Shown here piece after piece: positions 41,040 through 54,335 of a stretch of 64,000 bases of DNA. How positions within the stretch are numbered: position 1 is the stretch's first letter; the number at the start of each line of letters is the position of its first letter. Both the position numbers and the translations under genes were made by a program. Location of the stretch: assembly GCA_019055375.1 (NCBI GenBank), contig JAHQIW010003759.1, positions 1 through 64,000 of the forward strand. Direction: 5' to 3'. This stretch comes from Parelaphostrongylus tenuis (taxonomy: Eukaryota > Nematoda > Chromadorea > Rhabditida > Metastrongylidae). Below the pieces are notes generated by a model that was not told the origin of the DNA, did no database searches, and saw nothing but the letters and a program-made list of their open reading frames with translations.

Positions 41040-43500
41040 GTGAAAATATCCTCTCAAAACCTCAACTCGCTAAGCAACTTCCTATAACCTCATTGCAGCG
41101 AGCGACGACGCGATCAGTATTCTATGTAAAGGGCATTTGTGACTCAACGGGTTAAAGGAGTGGTACATGTTAGAAATAGAACTTCTTGAATTAAATCAGT
41201 GAGTTTTGAAAATGAATGGAAACAATCTATCATATATTTTTCCGAACTTGATTGCAGTATGGTTATCTTTTAATGTCGTTGAGATATATCAAATATTTCT
41301 TATGACTAAAGGTATGTGGAGGCGGAAAGGCAAATCACGTAATAGCTGCCAGTGCCATCGATGGTTCCTCATCGTGGACAAAACAGGATTTTACCAATTT
41401 TCTACGTATTGGATATTGTTCTGTGACCTTTAGACGTATACATAGTTCAGAAGGTGTGTTGCTTGGAACTGGCGGCAGAATGTTGATGTTTGAGTCTAAT
41501 TCTATCGACACTAGGTGTTATATGACTTCTCGACAGGAAAATATACGGACTTTTGGCAGAGCAAAAATTTGAACAACATTTTCATCCTTCCGAAAAGTTG
41601 ATTGACAGCAGTTCTGGAGGGCTTAACGCCTCTGGATGTCGCTTATGATGGAATACAGTGATTATACAGGGTTGGGTATGATTTCTATAGATATCGTTTC
41701 TTTTCTGATGATTTAATTTGATGCATGAAGTCTCTCCTTGTTTCCTTTATCTCAAATCAACTGATAGCTCATCCAGTGGAGGTGTAGAACAGCAGCTCTT
41801 CCTGCTAGCGGTGCTCTCTTGATAGTTTGCCGCTTGAATTCTCATTTTCAATAAGAGATTTTTTTTAGGGGAACTTGCGAGTTGGAGAGTTTAGCGAATG
41901 AAGAGGCGCAAAATGTCTCTGCCTTGAGGAACTGAAATCACATGCAGTGTACAGCATCCTTCTTTGACGAAATGTTCGTTCTCTCTGTTTTCACTTGCTA
42001 TGATTGACTTCGGGTGGCGTTTGGATTGTGAGGATTCAAATCTAAAAATTTATCTTGTAGTATCCCTGCATAACTTGTACAACTTTAACGAATGCTCACA
42101 ACAGAAGGATTGCGGCTGGACATGTGTTTTCTCCTCACGCACGGTAGTTGCATGAACAACATAAGCATGGAAGGGTGTGTAGAGAAACATGGCGCATTAG
42201 TAGGATAGCGCAAAAATTCTTCGAAAGCGCAGAGGAAAATTCAATTGTACAACGAAAATTGGACATAGCTTTGAAATTGCGGGCATGTGGCCATTGTGAC
42301 TTCTATAGAGGTCACAGTGAGTCGGACGAAAACTAAGACGTCATCTAATGCACATGCTTTGAGAAATGTGTTGTCGTGAATATGTCAAAACAGGTGCAGG
42401 ATGTACAGAAGTCGTCAACCATTCTCCACTAACTGAATGCAGTGAATGTTGTATACTTCTATCAAGGGGCGGTCATTTTTATACTGCAAAATCTTGGTGA
42501 GTGTTACACATGCTCTACCCATCCTCTTCATTCTACGCAGTTTTTGCCGTCGTTTTAGTATCAATTCGAGAATCTGAAGGCAAGAGTCTCTTCGCGATCT
42601 CTGAATTCTCGTTTTTTTTAGCTGCGTCATGAATTTGCTGCATGGTACATGTGGCCGTGTTCTTTCATAGGTGTTGTTGCCAAGATGTCTCTCTGTAATC
42701 CGACTGGAGGTCTGAGCAGTTTTTAGATGATGGTGATTTTGAGTTTCGTTTACTGAGTTCTGCAGTGTTCTCTGTTTTCTTTAGAAAAAAAAAAACAATT
42801 GTGCAAATTAGGCAGTGGTCCTATCGCATGCAAAATTTTCGCATAGCAACGACATCGGTTGGAGGAAACATTCGATTTGATGTGATATGGTCTATTACAT
42901 CATAGTGTTTTCCAGTCTATAAACTTCATGTTCCTCGTCCAAAGGAAGGTTTTCGGAATTGTGATTTTCCATGAGTGTTCTCAATTAACATAATAAACTC
43001 AGACAACCACCTTTTCTGTTCCTTCTGTTCCAGTACGAGGAACCTAATGTGAAGTTTTGGAGACTGAGTATTTCCAGTCTTAAGGTTGCTGTTGCAAACA
43101 GTGACTTCACAGAAGGTAGGATTTTCTATGCAGACTTGTCCATTCTCCGTATGTCGTCATGAAATAACATCGGCAAAGAAGATTATGGAAGAATTCTCAT
43201 TGGTGATGCCCTGTGCTCTTGGTCAGTGAGGTATAGTTGACAAGATTCTAGTTCCTATCAACAAATCTAAATTGAAGGCTCATTAATATGTGTGGCTTTG
43301 CACCTATCATACAGTAGCTTGCTTTAGTCCTAGATTCTTATGGGGTTAAAGAAGGAACCGAGTCTAATTTCTTACTATTTTGACATTTTTTTCTAAACAG
43401 CCTGCTAGCTCTTCCACAAATGCTAGGTATAGCTATACAGAGATTACAGTGCTTTTCCAAGACAGGCGGGAAGCTTATATAAACCACTTGATCATAGACT
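41040..43500. other. No supported gene or repeat
   Basis: Fairly unique sequence without recognisable transposon blocks. Several short open frames exist, but I could not join any with splice sites in phase. Confidence 0.35.
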
Positions 43501-43531
43501 TTTAGCAGAACTGACGCGTTGGATGATTGCT

Positions 43532-43930
43532 TTAATCAAGTGCGTAGCAACAAACAGTGCTGATTTTGTAACGAGATGAATCATTCAATTGGTGATTGAT
43601 ATTAAACCTAGAAATATCAATATTGTAGGTGAAAGTACACTCAGAAGTCGACAACTTAGTAATTTGCTGCATATTTACCTCAAGCAGTTCATGTTTTTGC
43701 TTCTATGAAATTTCTTCTGTCATTGTTGAAAGTAATGATGTTTTGGTACTACAATGGCCATTTAAAATGAAAAAAAATTATGAATTCAAACGCACTTGCT
43801 TTGGCACTATCTGGATTTCCATCTCATCGTCGATTTCGAGACATTTGTATTTCTTAGTCTTCAGAGGATTCTTGGTCTCGTAGGCATAACCGGTTGTCGA
43901 ACAGACGATCAAAATTACTAGTAACCTCAT
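43532..43930 (-). CDS. Three-exon gene, 82-aa secreted protein with a CC motif
   Basis: Exons 43930-43796, 43716-43679, 43607-43532 (minus); introns of 79 and 71 nt with CAA|GTGCGT, AATGACAG|AAG, GAG|GTAAAT, ATTTCTAG|GTT. Phases 0 and 2 agree and 249 nt translate cleanly. The N-terminus MRLLVILIVCSTTGYA is a signal peptide with probable cleavage after Ala16. The mature part has YKCLEIDDEMEIQ, NMNCLR and STVCCYALD at the C-terminus: four cysteines that could form two bridges. No family recognised; an excreted or secreted effector is a guess. Confidence 0.5.
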
Positions 43931-43939
43931 CTTTGTGCA

Positions 43940-45235
43940 CAGTTATTTTTCTAGACGAGTGTTTAATTGTGATATCTACGAAATCAGAACACAGCAACAA
44001 CTAGATCGGCATTATTATTCAGAGGTAGTTATAATTTTTTCAAAAAGTGGTTACATGTGAGAATATTGATTAGAAGTTCAGCTACAAATTGTAATCCTCA
44101 AATTAAAGCTTTGCTGCATTGGTACTACACGTACTATTTCGACGGTCTTTTCTTTCAAATCCCACCCCAACTCCATCCTGTCTGTTTTCTCAACTAGATT
44201 TTGCAAAGCATGAATCAATGGCACCACAAGAAATTACGACCCTTGTTAACATTTATGGAGACTCATTAGTTTTTTCTATGAACTCTTCTAATCGACAGTG
44301 TGTTTGCTTAAGTTTTATGATTTCTATCAGAAGAAAGGACAGGTGGCACAGAGTCTTATATTATCGGCAAAGTCAAGCATTTTTTATTATTTCGTTGTTG
44401 ATCATTCGTAAGATAAAGGAATTTCATAACAAACTTAATCTAGTTGTATTACTTCATATTACTTTGAAAGTATTTAGCATGAAATACGATGAAAAATGTT
44501 GAATTCTGAGCGAAATAAGCGGATTAGGTTTTTTTTTGATTATGAAAAAGAAGTTAAGAATTCATGATGTGATATGAATACGAGAGAAAGTGATGAGTGA
44601 ACCTTTCGATCACATCAACTGACCCAAATGTGTTGCGTCGGGGTGTTAAATGGGCTGATAGAACGAGTTGCAAATGGACATGAGGCATCCCTAACTGGAT
44701 CAGACGCGGAAGTTATCAATTCTAACTTTGTCCATTGTTCTAATTGAGCATAAGTTCTATCAAAAGCCTCATATAAGATATAAGACGAGCTTCCCAATCA
44801 AGCCACTTTTTGCCTGTTCAATTGCATTGGTCGTCTACCAGGCAGCTTTTTTTGTTATTTATTGGGATCATATAACGAATCGTATAATCTGGATTTGGTA
44901 CCTTGTTTGGTACGTTTATTTGAAAGACAAAGCGTTACTATAAATGAAATGAACGCTTTTGACCACAAATACACACAAGCGTTGAATGTCAAAAAGCCTC
45001 TAGCCATGATGAATTTCAGAAATCCCAACTCAGATAATGCGCCGTCTTTTTTAGTTTCCTCAAGCTATCCATTACAATTTCTGCTATAAATGTAAGACCA
45101 TTCTGACAGGATGGTAAGTTCTGTCGCTTTTTTGTTATTTTTTATTTATTTGCAATAAATTTACTTATTGTTTTTTATTGTGTTTTATGTCATTCAGAAG
45201 CTCGTTTCTCGACGTTCGTAAGACATTTTATTATT
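43940..45235. other. No supported gene
   Basis: Open frames on both strands (for example 44119-44502 plus, 44615-44797 minus) lack convincing splice context or family resemblance. Confidence 0.3.
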
Positions 45236-45239
45236 TGTA

Positions 45240-46080
45240 ACTGTATAAAATTATTAATCTTAGAATGAGTACAGGTGCTTTACACATCATCGACTTTGAT
45301 AATGCCTTTTCCTGCCAAGGATTATTACAGAGACCTGAAAATATGGTAATCATACGGTGGATAAGTTAGACGTTCCCACCCTAATTCTTCAATCTTTCGC
45401 ATGCCAGACGCGCATTATATAGGCGAGCTTTGTCTTGACGTCGCTTCGATAAATCTGTCGCAGTCGATTTTGACGTGTTCGTGTCTTCGCCACAAAACTT
45501 TTTAAGCCATTTTTGTATATCATACCTTTTGTTTCGAGTGTTTTCTTCCTCAAAAATTGGCTCAGCTGAAAGGAACTGTGCAACTGGCGAGGCTACACAT
45601 GTGTATTGCGCTGTATAAATAAGTGCCCATGAGACCACGTGCATGGCTTAAATGTAATTGTAAAGCAGACTGAAATCTGATACAAGTTTGACACACAAAA
45701 ATGGTTCCAAATGTTTCGTGGAGGTCACACTAACACCTCATTTCAACTGCAACAGATTTATCTAAGCGGCGTCAGATAAACGCTCGTCCACATATTGCGC
45801 GTCTGATATTGCAAAAGATTGAAGAGTTAGGGTGGGAACGTTCAATTTATTCACCGTATAACCCAGACGCTGCTCCAAGTGATTATTATCGTTTCAGGTC
45901 TCTGCAACATTCAGTGGCAAGAAAACGCTTTGCCAAAGTGCATGTGTACAGCATCTGTACTCATTTCTAAATTGAAAAAATCTTACACAGGTAGAAAAAA
46001 TAAAATGGCCTACATATTTAGAGTCTCGAAATCACGAGCTTTTGAACTACATTGGACACTATAAAAAAAGTCCAAAGAAT
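45240..46080. mobile_element. Two mariner C-terminal fragments facing each other, with a hammerhead relic between
   Basis: Plus fragment 45770-46080 reads ILQKIEELGWE, YSPYNPDAAPSDYYRFRSLQ: the catalytic D34D box of mariner transposases (W-x-PYSPDLAPSDYHLF). Minus fragment 45530-45240 repeats the same region more decayed. A family H relic (45540-45700) lies between them. Confidence 0.7.
45578..45611 (+). ncRNA. Hammerhead relic with deleted core
   Basis: GTGCAA, CTGGCGA, GGCT, ACACATGTGTA, TTGCGC. Stem I pairs 6 of 6 (one G-U), but the second half of stem II and GAAA are deleted. Confidence 0.45.
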
Positions 46081-46299
46081 TAATTTACTGCAAACAAATA
46101 AATATAATAGAAGTAATACGACATAACTTAGTTTTCATGCTAATAACTTTTGGATGGCGATGACACCATAAATGCTTGCATTGTATTTCAAGTGAAAACA
46201 GCTTATGCAAGTTTGTTCAGAAGTGAGATCGCGAGCAGTGCTTTGTGACTGATAGTCACAATTAGAACACGTCCTTCAAGCAGCTCGTCCTTCAAGCTG

Positions 46300-46690
46300 T
46301 TGTTGTCGGCACCAAATTCAGGAAAGAGCCGAAACGCTATTCGCTTGGACACAAATACTTGAGCCTATGCGCGATAGATGTTCTCGAAGGCGGTCTGTGC
46401 ATCGAGTACCAACTCGTATTCGTAAAGCAGCAAACTGTGATGAAGGCTTCGTTGAAAGGCTACGATGCGGCAAGTAAGGACAACTGTGGTACCAAAGGAA
46501 AGCTTGCAAAATCCTGCACAAGGCGGCATTGATTCATTACCTGAGAAATGACAAAAAGTATCCAGACTGACGGCGCATACTATGAATAGTGTTGTTGAGC
46601 AATTTTAATTGCTTCGCTAAATGAATTCGGGGTTTATTGTTCTGGTGCCAAAACTTATGAGAAGACTTGATGACCTTGCATGAAAACAAC
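46300..46690 (+). mobile_element. Mariner 3' fragment
   Basis: CACCAAATTCAGGAAAGAGCC through GGCGCATACTATGAA to the terminus CTGGTGCCAAAACTTATGAG; homologous to 30600-30990. Confidence 0.6.
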
Positions 46691-46949
46691 TAATTTTTAG
46701 GAGTATACTCAGGTAAATATTGATGATCACAAAAAGTTTATGACAAGGTTTCATCGGCTTGTAATTTGCGTGTCAACATTCAACCGTCAAGCTGCTTCCG
46801 TTAATGTGGTGACGTATTGTGTTCTCGTGGCAGACGGTGTTGTTATGAAATTCAAAATTTTTTCGTCACTAAAACGAATATTGTGACAACTAAAGTTCAA
46901 AGTATTACTGAGGAAACTCTAAGAGGCTATCGGTTTCTGGAACAATGAC

Positions 46950-48480
46950 AAATCAGTTACAAAACATTGAATTTTTTGTCAATAATTACACTGTACATTA
47001 CATGAGATGCCTCTCCATCGATAGCTTTCAGCAATCTTCCGATTATTAGTATAGTTCAGCAGTTGAGACTTCTATACTTTGAAGTGAGAGATTTGTTTGA
47101 ACAAGTGAAACGGCTCATTTGATATGATTGATCTTTAACGTGCTGCGATAAAACATTTGATAGGCGTCTGATAAGATAAGAGATAGCTCTTTATAAAAGA
47201 GGTGATAGTCCAAAGTTACTTCATTATGAGGTCTTATAGTCTGCAGAGGCATATGTCATAGCAGGTGCCACTTTATGCTGACCACTTAACCTACTAATCA
47301 TTCTCACATCTCACATGGAATTGAATGCCATCGTTGTTCTGTTTGTGAATATTTGTTGATAATCATCACCTGTAGTTATCACCGTGCACATTTTTGCGAT
47401 CATTTCAGGAAAGCCTTTCAAAATTGGGATATGTGGAAGAGCGGAGGTGGAGAAGAAGCGAAACACCATTGCTGATTCCTACGCAGATTTCTTGCGGTGA
47501 TCAACATTCATTTCTGCATCAAACATGTTTGAAAAGAAGAATGGCTTATGTTCCAAACATATATAGTGTTTGACGATATTTCAATAGAGGTAATTTTTAA
47601 AGACTCATTCACGGTATAGCAGCCAGTCAAGGCCATAGTTCTCTTTCATTGAGTAGATTTTGTACACGAAACCTAGACTGAGTGCAAGTTCTAGTTCATC
47701 AAATAGTTGCTTTGAGTTACCTACCACAGCGGCTAGACTCGCATCGAAAATCACCTACTGGAAATGATTACTATTGTTTGTGTCAAGCTCTCCACTAGTA
47801 AGTCTATGAATCATTCTATGAGAAAGTTAAGGTGAGCTTTAGAATTTCGCAAATCAGTATCAAACACAACCGTCTAAGGCTTCCGATGAGAATCTCTACG
47901 GCTACTATTCATAATTAAAATCAACTATTCTCTTGCGGTAGCCTTGCAACCCGCAAAGCCGTAGACCGTGTATGATTGTTTTAAAAAACTAATTGAAGAA
48001 AACAACTGATGTAAATCATGCAGTTCGGCACATATAATGTCGGCTTATATCCAAAAAGTGCCTTGGTTTTTTCAATAATTTCCTACGTCTGCACGATTCT
48101 TAGAAGGCTCACATGGTTCTTTAATAGCAATCGGAATACTGAACAATTTGCAGCCAGTAGATTCTCGTCATCTTATGAAAGGACCGCCCATTTACAAACT
48201 AATCTTTTCTCAGAAGAAAAGTGATCCGAGGTGTTACGCCAAAAGTGTGCTCAGAAGTAATAGGAGGGCGCCTCTTTTTTGCTTGTATCAAACTCTCCAA
48301 TGTTAGGTCTACGAATTTTTTTGCAAAGGCAAATTGAATCTGGTAAACAAAGGAAGATAATTGCAAACTGGCACTCAAAATTTACTGATAGGTGTTTCCT
48401 GATCGAGTAATAGGCGGCACGAATGTAATATACAAAGCGAATTATTTACAAGAAGAAAATACTCGGATGACTGAAACTAA
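46950..48480. repeat. Copy 1 of an old duplicated segment
   Basis: Collinear with 57215-57310 and 58290-60000. Shared blocks include CTCCATCGATAG, GAAGAGGCATATGT-like text, GATGAGAATCTCT..GGC and GATTATTCTCTTGCGG. Non-coding as far as I can see. Confidence 0.6.
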
Positions 48481-48582
48481 TTCAGTTATAGAAGATACCG
48501 TGTTGAAGTAAACGGAATGTTCTAAATTTGGCAATTTTTGGTGCCTCGATGATAGAGTTCTAGAGTTTTTGAAGCAAAATAC

Positions 48583-49090
48583 TCAGACAGGTTCCTAATT
48601 ACGTCATCGACTTTGGCAAAGCGTTTTCCTATCAAGGAATGCTGCAGCGAACTGGATGATAGTCATTCGGAGCAGCATCTGGGCTATACGGTGAATGGAT
48701 TAAACGTTCACACCCTAATTCTTCAATCCTTTGCAATAGCAGATGAACAACATATTGGCAAGCGTTGTCTTGCTGCAAAATAACACCGCATCGACAGAGT
48801 TGTTGTAGCCGGTTTTAACGTGTCGATGTCGCCCTCACGAAACTTTGAATCATCTTTGTGCAGTTTGTTGATCAACCACCTTCTGGCTAAGTGCTCTCCA
48901 TAAGTTTTATGCCGCTTCGGTGGCAAAATCATCCAAGGAATCTTATGCAGGAGTTGTTCACGAATCTTTTGTTTCGAAGCCTTCATTGTAAAGTAAAAGA
49001 GAATTTTTTACGGTCACGAAAAATAATATTGTTGACATATTTGGGATCTCCTGATCTCGAGCTTTCGAATGACGCAAATCACGGTGAAAA
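48583..49090 (-). mobile_element. Mariner transposase C-terminal fragment
   Basis: Minus strand reads PPKRHKTYGEHLARRWLINK then, near 48640-48580, SSLQHSLIGKRFAKVDDVIR and LSEYFASK, the usual end of mariner transposases. Confidence 0.65.
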
Positions 49091-49839
49091 TGGCCGATAG
49101 AAATGTGGTGTTAGTTCTTTGGTTTCTTGAAATCCCGAGGTAAGCCTCGCCGTAGCTTCCTCAGGTCGTCATCACATTAGAGCAGTCGCTGGCGCTTAAG
49201 AAGGAGACTACCACCTTGCGACTAATAGTTATCAAGACCAGTGATTTCTGCTACGGCTTGCTCTTGGCAATGCTTTCAGGTGAACGCAGGACTCCTTTTC
49301 GGCTTGGGAAGCCTTGCTGGGGAGGCGGACAAGCCCCTTGCTGTACTTCGCAGTCCGATACTGAGAAACTCCTTACAATCACGATGAGGTGTCAGGTCAT
49401 TTGGAAGCTATAACAGATAGGAAACAATTCTTCAAGTTGATATAATCATTTACTGATAGGTAATTCTTGTTCATTTGAAATGTGGTGCGGTTGCAATACG
49501 CGACAATAAAACAATGAAAAAGCAATGCGTCCATCATCGGAACTGTTATTAATATTGAAGAAAATATACCGCAGTGTGCAGAGACTGTTTTCTATATTGG
49601 CACATTTTTTCTATTCGCGTACTACGCTACTTCGGCTATATCGGTTCAGTAGTCGGGTTGATCTCTAAACTTCCATGGATGCTTGAATTACAATAATGTT
49701 CTCCAATGATTATTCGAAAGTGACCCATGAAGAAACTATCTCAATATGCCAAACAACAGGAAACTAAGGGCAGTGAGTACTTTAGTTTTTTTTTTTTGAG
49801 ATCATTAATAATCCTTATATTAGTAATCACTCATGATCA

Positions 49840-50545
49840 CTTGAATCACCTGTCGTCCCGTTGATCGTCGAGTGACACAAGCGGATACCAGCAACACTTC
49901 CATTTTTCCCTATCGCGTGCAAGAGTAGCCTAGTGGGTCCTCGTTGCTCTAGGGATTCGCTGAGCATCATATCTTTCTTCTATAGCTTCCGTGAACAAAT
50001 CGGAGCAGCGAGTCGGTGGTCTTCCTGTAGAGCGCTTGATGTCCTGAGGAATCCAGTCACTAACGGCTGTCGTCCATCGGTTATCGTTGGAGCGCATCAC
50101 GTGTCCGCCCCACCTTATTTTCGTTATTCTGGAATGTAAAACAGTGTCTCTCATTTCAGATCGTTGACGTAGGTCGGATTGGAACTTTCTCTCATTTGCG
50201 AGATACGAGATACTCCTAGCATCGACCTTTCGACTGCGCGTTGAAAAACGCTAAGTGATCTTTTATCCTGCTTACAGCGACCAGGTTTCTGCTGCATGCG
50301 TTAGAGCAGGGATAATTGGCGAGTCGAAAAGGTGGGCACGGAGTCGGATGTTCTTAGTCCTCTTCACTACATCTTCGATGCTTTTGAACGTTCCCCAAGC
50401 CGCTCGTTTCCTCCGGCTCAACTCGGGAGCTGCGTCGTTCATCATGTTGATTTCACTACCTAGATAGACGTAACTAAAGCATTCGGAGTTGAGCGTGAGT
50501 GGCGCATTTAAATCCCATCCGTTCCTCATGAACATAGTTTTCGTT
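49840..50545 (-). mobile_element. RTE retrotransposon fragment (C-terminal part)
   Basis: Minus strand: FMRNGWDLNAPLTLN, SYVYLGSEINMMNDAAPELS, KRAAWGTFKSIEDVVKRTKN, LRAHLFDSPIIPALTHAAET, then ITKIRWGGHVMRSNDNRWT and RPPTRCSDLFTEAIEERYDA. This is the order of the RTE C-terminal domain. A frameshift lies near 50250. The 5' side is cut at the AT repeat and SINE. Confidence 0.85.
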
Positions 50546-50552
50546 AGGTTTA

Positions 50553-50575
50553 TATATATATATATATATATATGC

Positions 50576-50600
<25 letters not shown>
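50553..50600. repeat. AT microsatellite
   Basis: Alternating AT broken once (TATGCTATAT); it adjoins the SINE tail, and a shorter AT run also follows the SINE head at 50894. Confidence 0.85.
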
Positions 50601-50603
<3 letters not shown>

Positions 50604-50608
<5 letters not shown>

Positions 50609-50894
50609 GCTCTCGGCGTTGATCAATCCCTGAGGGATGCGCCATGCATTCGACTTCAATTTTTAACTTCGTTTGAGGTGATTGAATGCATATCTGGCCT
50701 TTACAATGACTCGCGGTGGCCTCCCGCTGAACCGATTCAGTGCTGCTTATCCTCCCAGACAAGTCTGAGACCTGTGTGGTACCAATTTACCGACCCCGGA
50801 GGGATGGATGGCTTGGTGAGCCATGAGCGCGAGATCGAACCAATGACCACGTGTGCGACGCAGGGCACCTCTAACTACTGCGCCACATGCGCTC
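50604..50894 (-). mobile_element. tRNA-derived SINE, family A, full length
   Basis: Reverse strand: GAGCGCATGTGGCGCAGTAG, box B GGTTCGATCTC, GCGCTCA, tail GCCGAGAGCTTTAT. Inserted within or beside an AT repeat, which hides any target duplication. Confidence 0.85.
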
Positions 50895-51059
50895 ATATAT
50901 ATATAGGCATTTTGGAAGTTTAATCGTGTCAGGAGCACAACTGAGCTGATCTGGTGTAGCTGTTATGCCTCATAACACCAAACATCAGCCAGGCGGAACG
51001 AATGTTGACCGATTTCGACAAGGAACCAATGTTGACCGATTTCGACAATACCTGTAGAA

Positions 51060-51830
51060 GGATTAGTCTTCGACTAATTCTGCACAGAAAAGTATGATGA
51101 CTATGAGAAACGAATGGGTTTTGAATGCCCCATTTACCCTCAACAGAACGAGCATCTCCGAATGCACCAATTATATCTACCTAGCTCGTGAAGTCAGCAT
51201 GATGAGCGAACTAGCTTCAGAGTTGAAAAGGAGGGAATGAGCGACTTGAAGAGCCTTTAAGAGCATCGATGATGTAGTGAAGACGAGAAAGAACATCCGA
51301 CTCCGTGCCCGTTTTTTCGACTAGACAGTTTCTCTTCCCCGACATATGCAGCAGAAACTCAGTCGCTACGTAAGCAGGATGAAAGATCAATTGGCGTTAT
51401 TTGACACTCACAAGAGTTGACGATGCTAAAAGTGTCCCGTGTCTTGCAAATGAAAGAAAGAATCCGAAGTGCTGACCTGGGTCATCGATCAAAGATTAAG
51501 TATACCTTTCTACACCCAGGCTTTGGAAAATAAGGTGGACTGGGCATGTTATGCGTCTCAAAGGCAACCGATGGACGAGAACAGTTAACGGCTGTAATAC
51601 TCGCAATATTACAAGCTTCACAGTTAGACCACCGACCCGATGGTCCGTTGTCTTCGCGAAAATTCTCAAAGAAAGATATGATGTTTAGTGAATCCATAAA
51701 GAGAGGAGGACCTACTGGGCTACTCTTGCACGCGATAGGGAAAATGGAAGTGTTACTGGTGTCCGCTCGAGTCACTCGACGAACAGCGGGATGACAGGCG
51801 GTAGGTGACAGGTCTAGCTACTTCGAAAAG
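51060..51830 (+). mobile_element. RTE retrotransposon fragment (C-terminal part)
   Basis: Plus strand: MRNEWVLNAPFTLNRTSISE, YIYLAREVSMMSELASELKR, RAFKSIDDVVKTRKNIRLRA, then WATLARDREN near the end. It faces the minus-strand copy at 49840-50545 across the SINE. Confidence 0.8.
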
Positions 51831-51929
51831 TTTTCAGAACCTCTTGTAATATCAAGACTGTTGGAAAAATTCGCAGTCAATGCACTCATTTGTTTTTGTT
51901 CAAATGACAAAAAAAATCCACGGATCTCC

Positions 51930-53050
51930 CTCATAGAGGGATCTCGGGCCGTTTAGTTGCGAGGCCACGTGGCGCGTCTCCGGGTGGCGGATAGGGGGTT
52001 AAAACGCGGACCAAAAGCGACTATTTCTTCCCTGAGCCAGCTTGACGTAACTCATCTTTACGAATCAGTTTGGCCAGCAGCCTATAAAATATGTCCGTGG
52101 AAGTGCATGGAATGAGGTTGCGAGTCACCTGCATTAATTAACAGGTGGCCATGCGCGCCCATCGTAGATGAGCGCAGTCAAATTACTTGACCTCATTGCT
52201 CTGACACCTAAAGAGCCCCAGTGCGGCAGCTTGGATAGGGCAAATATTGAGAAGCAAGCAGAACTTCAGAGCCATTCAAGACCGCCAAAAACTAGCACAG
52301 CTATGTGGTTGTCTGTAGCTGTGACGCACAGTCACTTGTATGCGACTGTCGGTTGTTGTGTAGAGACCCTGATCGATCTTTCAATGGTGAATGATTCAAT
52401 GCGGTATCGTCAAACTGATGGAGAGGATTGCTGCACTTAACATCGCCGTTCACACTAGGAAAGAGCGAAGTGAAAAAAGCAGTAAGAGAAGAAGAGAAAA
52501 GGGAAGAAACGAAAAAACTAAAAAAGAAAAAAGTAAAAGAAATCGCGAAAAGGGAAAGTGACGAAAAGAAGGAAACGGTCAAAGAAGCCTGAAAAGAAGA
52601 AAAGGAGCAGAAAAAGAAAATAAAAGAAGTAAGAAGAGCAGGACGGACAGAATTCCTCTTCTGCTCATCATTGTTGTTGGCGCACCGACATCAGGCTATG
52701 ACGATGACGATAGTGAGGCATTCTAAATGGACACAAAGACATTCTACAGCGAATACAATACGTTGTTTAAGATCATCATTGGAGATTTCACCTCAAACAT
52801 TGAATATCTGAATCTAATGAATAAGAATGAACAATGAAAATGAATCTGAATCAAGAACGTCACATGGAAATTCACGAGTTAGCTTGGAAGGAAGAAATTG
52901 AAATGTTCATCATTGTGACGATTATAAGTGATATCTCACAACTTCGTAAGCTGCTCTCTCAAAAGTAGACGTGGATCTTATTGACGGATAGTTCACGGAA
53001 TAAAGCATGTCATTGAGTTGAATTGCGTTTCTATCTGCATACCTTGCATC
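51930..53050 (+). mobile_element. RTE 5' region and endonuclease remnant
   Basis: Begins with CCACGGATCTCCCTC..GAGGGATCTCGGGCC, shared with 60749. A purine-rich stretch (52450-52650) precedes LLIIVVGAPTSGYDDDDSEA and TFYSEYNTLFKIIIGDFTSN, the GDFN box region of RTE endonucleases. Stops interrupt it. Confidence 0.65.
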
Positions 53051-53847
53051 GTATCGAACCGCACCTAGGATCTACGAATTGTCATGGAAAATATAAGGTG
53101 AGCGGCTACTGTGTTCATTATGATACTAAATTATTCACCGTAATAACAAATTTCAGAAACTTCACTGTCAACGTTGGACTTGGGAGTCTTTCAATAAAGA
53201 GCTTCATGACGCAGAAGTTTGCGTCACGGTTAGTCGGTGATTTCGCTTTAACCTTTCTATACGGTGGTCATTTTCGGCTAACGACCGGTTCAGACGGCTA
53301 CAAAGAGCTGCCGGTGGCGTTTTGAATTGAGTGATTGCTCTGCAACGAAATTTAGATTTTATCGGCACTAGAGTGGATTTTGTCGTCACTAAGAGATGGA
53401 ATATCACAGCAAAATTCATTATGAAAAGTCCGTTTCTGATTAGCAGCGCCAATGCTTCTTGAAATCTCACATTGTTGAGGGAAAACCCAGTACTGATTAT
53501 ATTTATCCATATTTCTGTTTTATTAGTCCATTTCTTATGTCAGCAACAACTCTCCTTCTTATATCACCACAATGATAGCAACCAAAATCAATAATTTAAA
53601 CAGTTTGTATTTCTGGAACAAGAATTGCGTTTAAAATCTTTCAAATTTGGTATCCTTCTATCCTATACACTGCCTTAAGGCTAATATAGTGGTTGAACAT
53701 TGCAAAGCAATGAATAGTTGCACAAAAAGTGTGCTCCCACTGGATGCGATGTCAGTCTAACTATAACAAATTTTTGATTAGTGCTCTACTTTGGAGTTCA
53801 GAAGCCCTGAACAATTACACAGAATGCTATTTTTATCTTGTTTATAG

Positions 53848-54155
53848 GCATTGTTTCTGTGGCGCAGTGGTTAGAGGTACCCTGTGTCGCACACAACGTC
53901 AATGGTTTGATCTCGCACTCATGGCTCACCGAGCCATCCATTTTTCTGGGGTCAGTAAATTGGTACCAGACTGGTCTCAGACTTGTCTAGGAGGAGTCGT
54001 TTGACTACAGCACTGACTCGATATAGCGGTAGGTCACTGCGAGTTATCGTAAAGGCCAGATATGCATTCAGTAACCTCAAACAAAGTTCAAAAAATCTGA
54101 AGTCAAACGCATGGAGCATCCCTTAGGGATTGATCAACGCCGAGAGTCTTATCCT
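53848..54155 (+). mobile_element. tRNA-derived SINE, family A, full length
   Basis: Head TTTCTGTGGCGCAGTGGTTA, box B ATGGTTTGATCTCG, body GGTACCAGACTGGTC, tail GCCGAGAGTCTTATCC. Confidence 0.8.
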
Positions 54156-54335
54156 TTTTACTCTTTTGCAGTACTGACATCTTATAAATTTGATTGTTCT
54201 CTACTACGAGCACTATATATCTTTCCAACTCGTGACACTTGACCTGCTCACTTGATTTTGCATACTCTAGGTTTTTTTATCAAATTGAATGTGCTTGTCC
54301 TTTGAGACATCTCGTCGAGTTCTCTCTTTTGCAAG

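Noticed and set aside
50272..50535. Host gene on the minus strand
   Set aside because: The product is clearly the C-terminal part of an RTE retrotransposon.
52301..52582. Minus-strand open frame rich in S and F
   Set aside because: Antisense of a purine-rich tract in an RTE 5' remnant; low complexity explains it.
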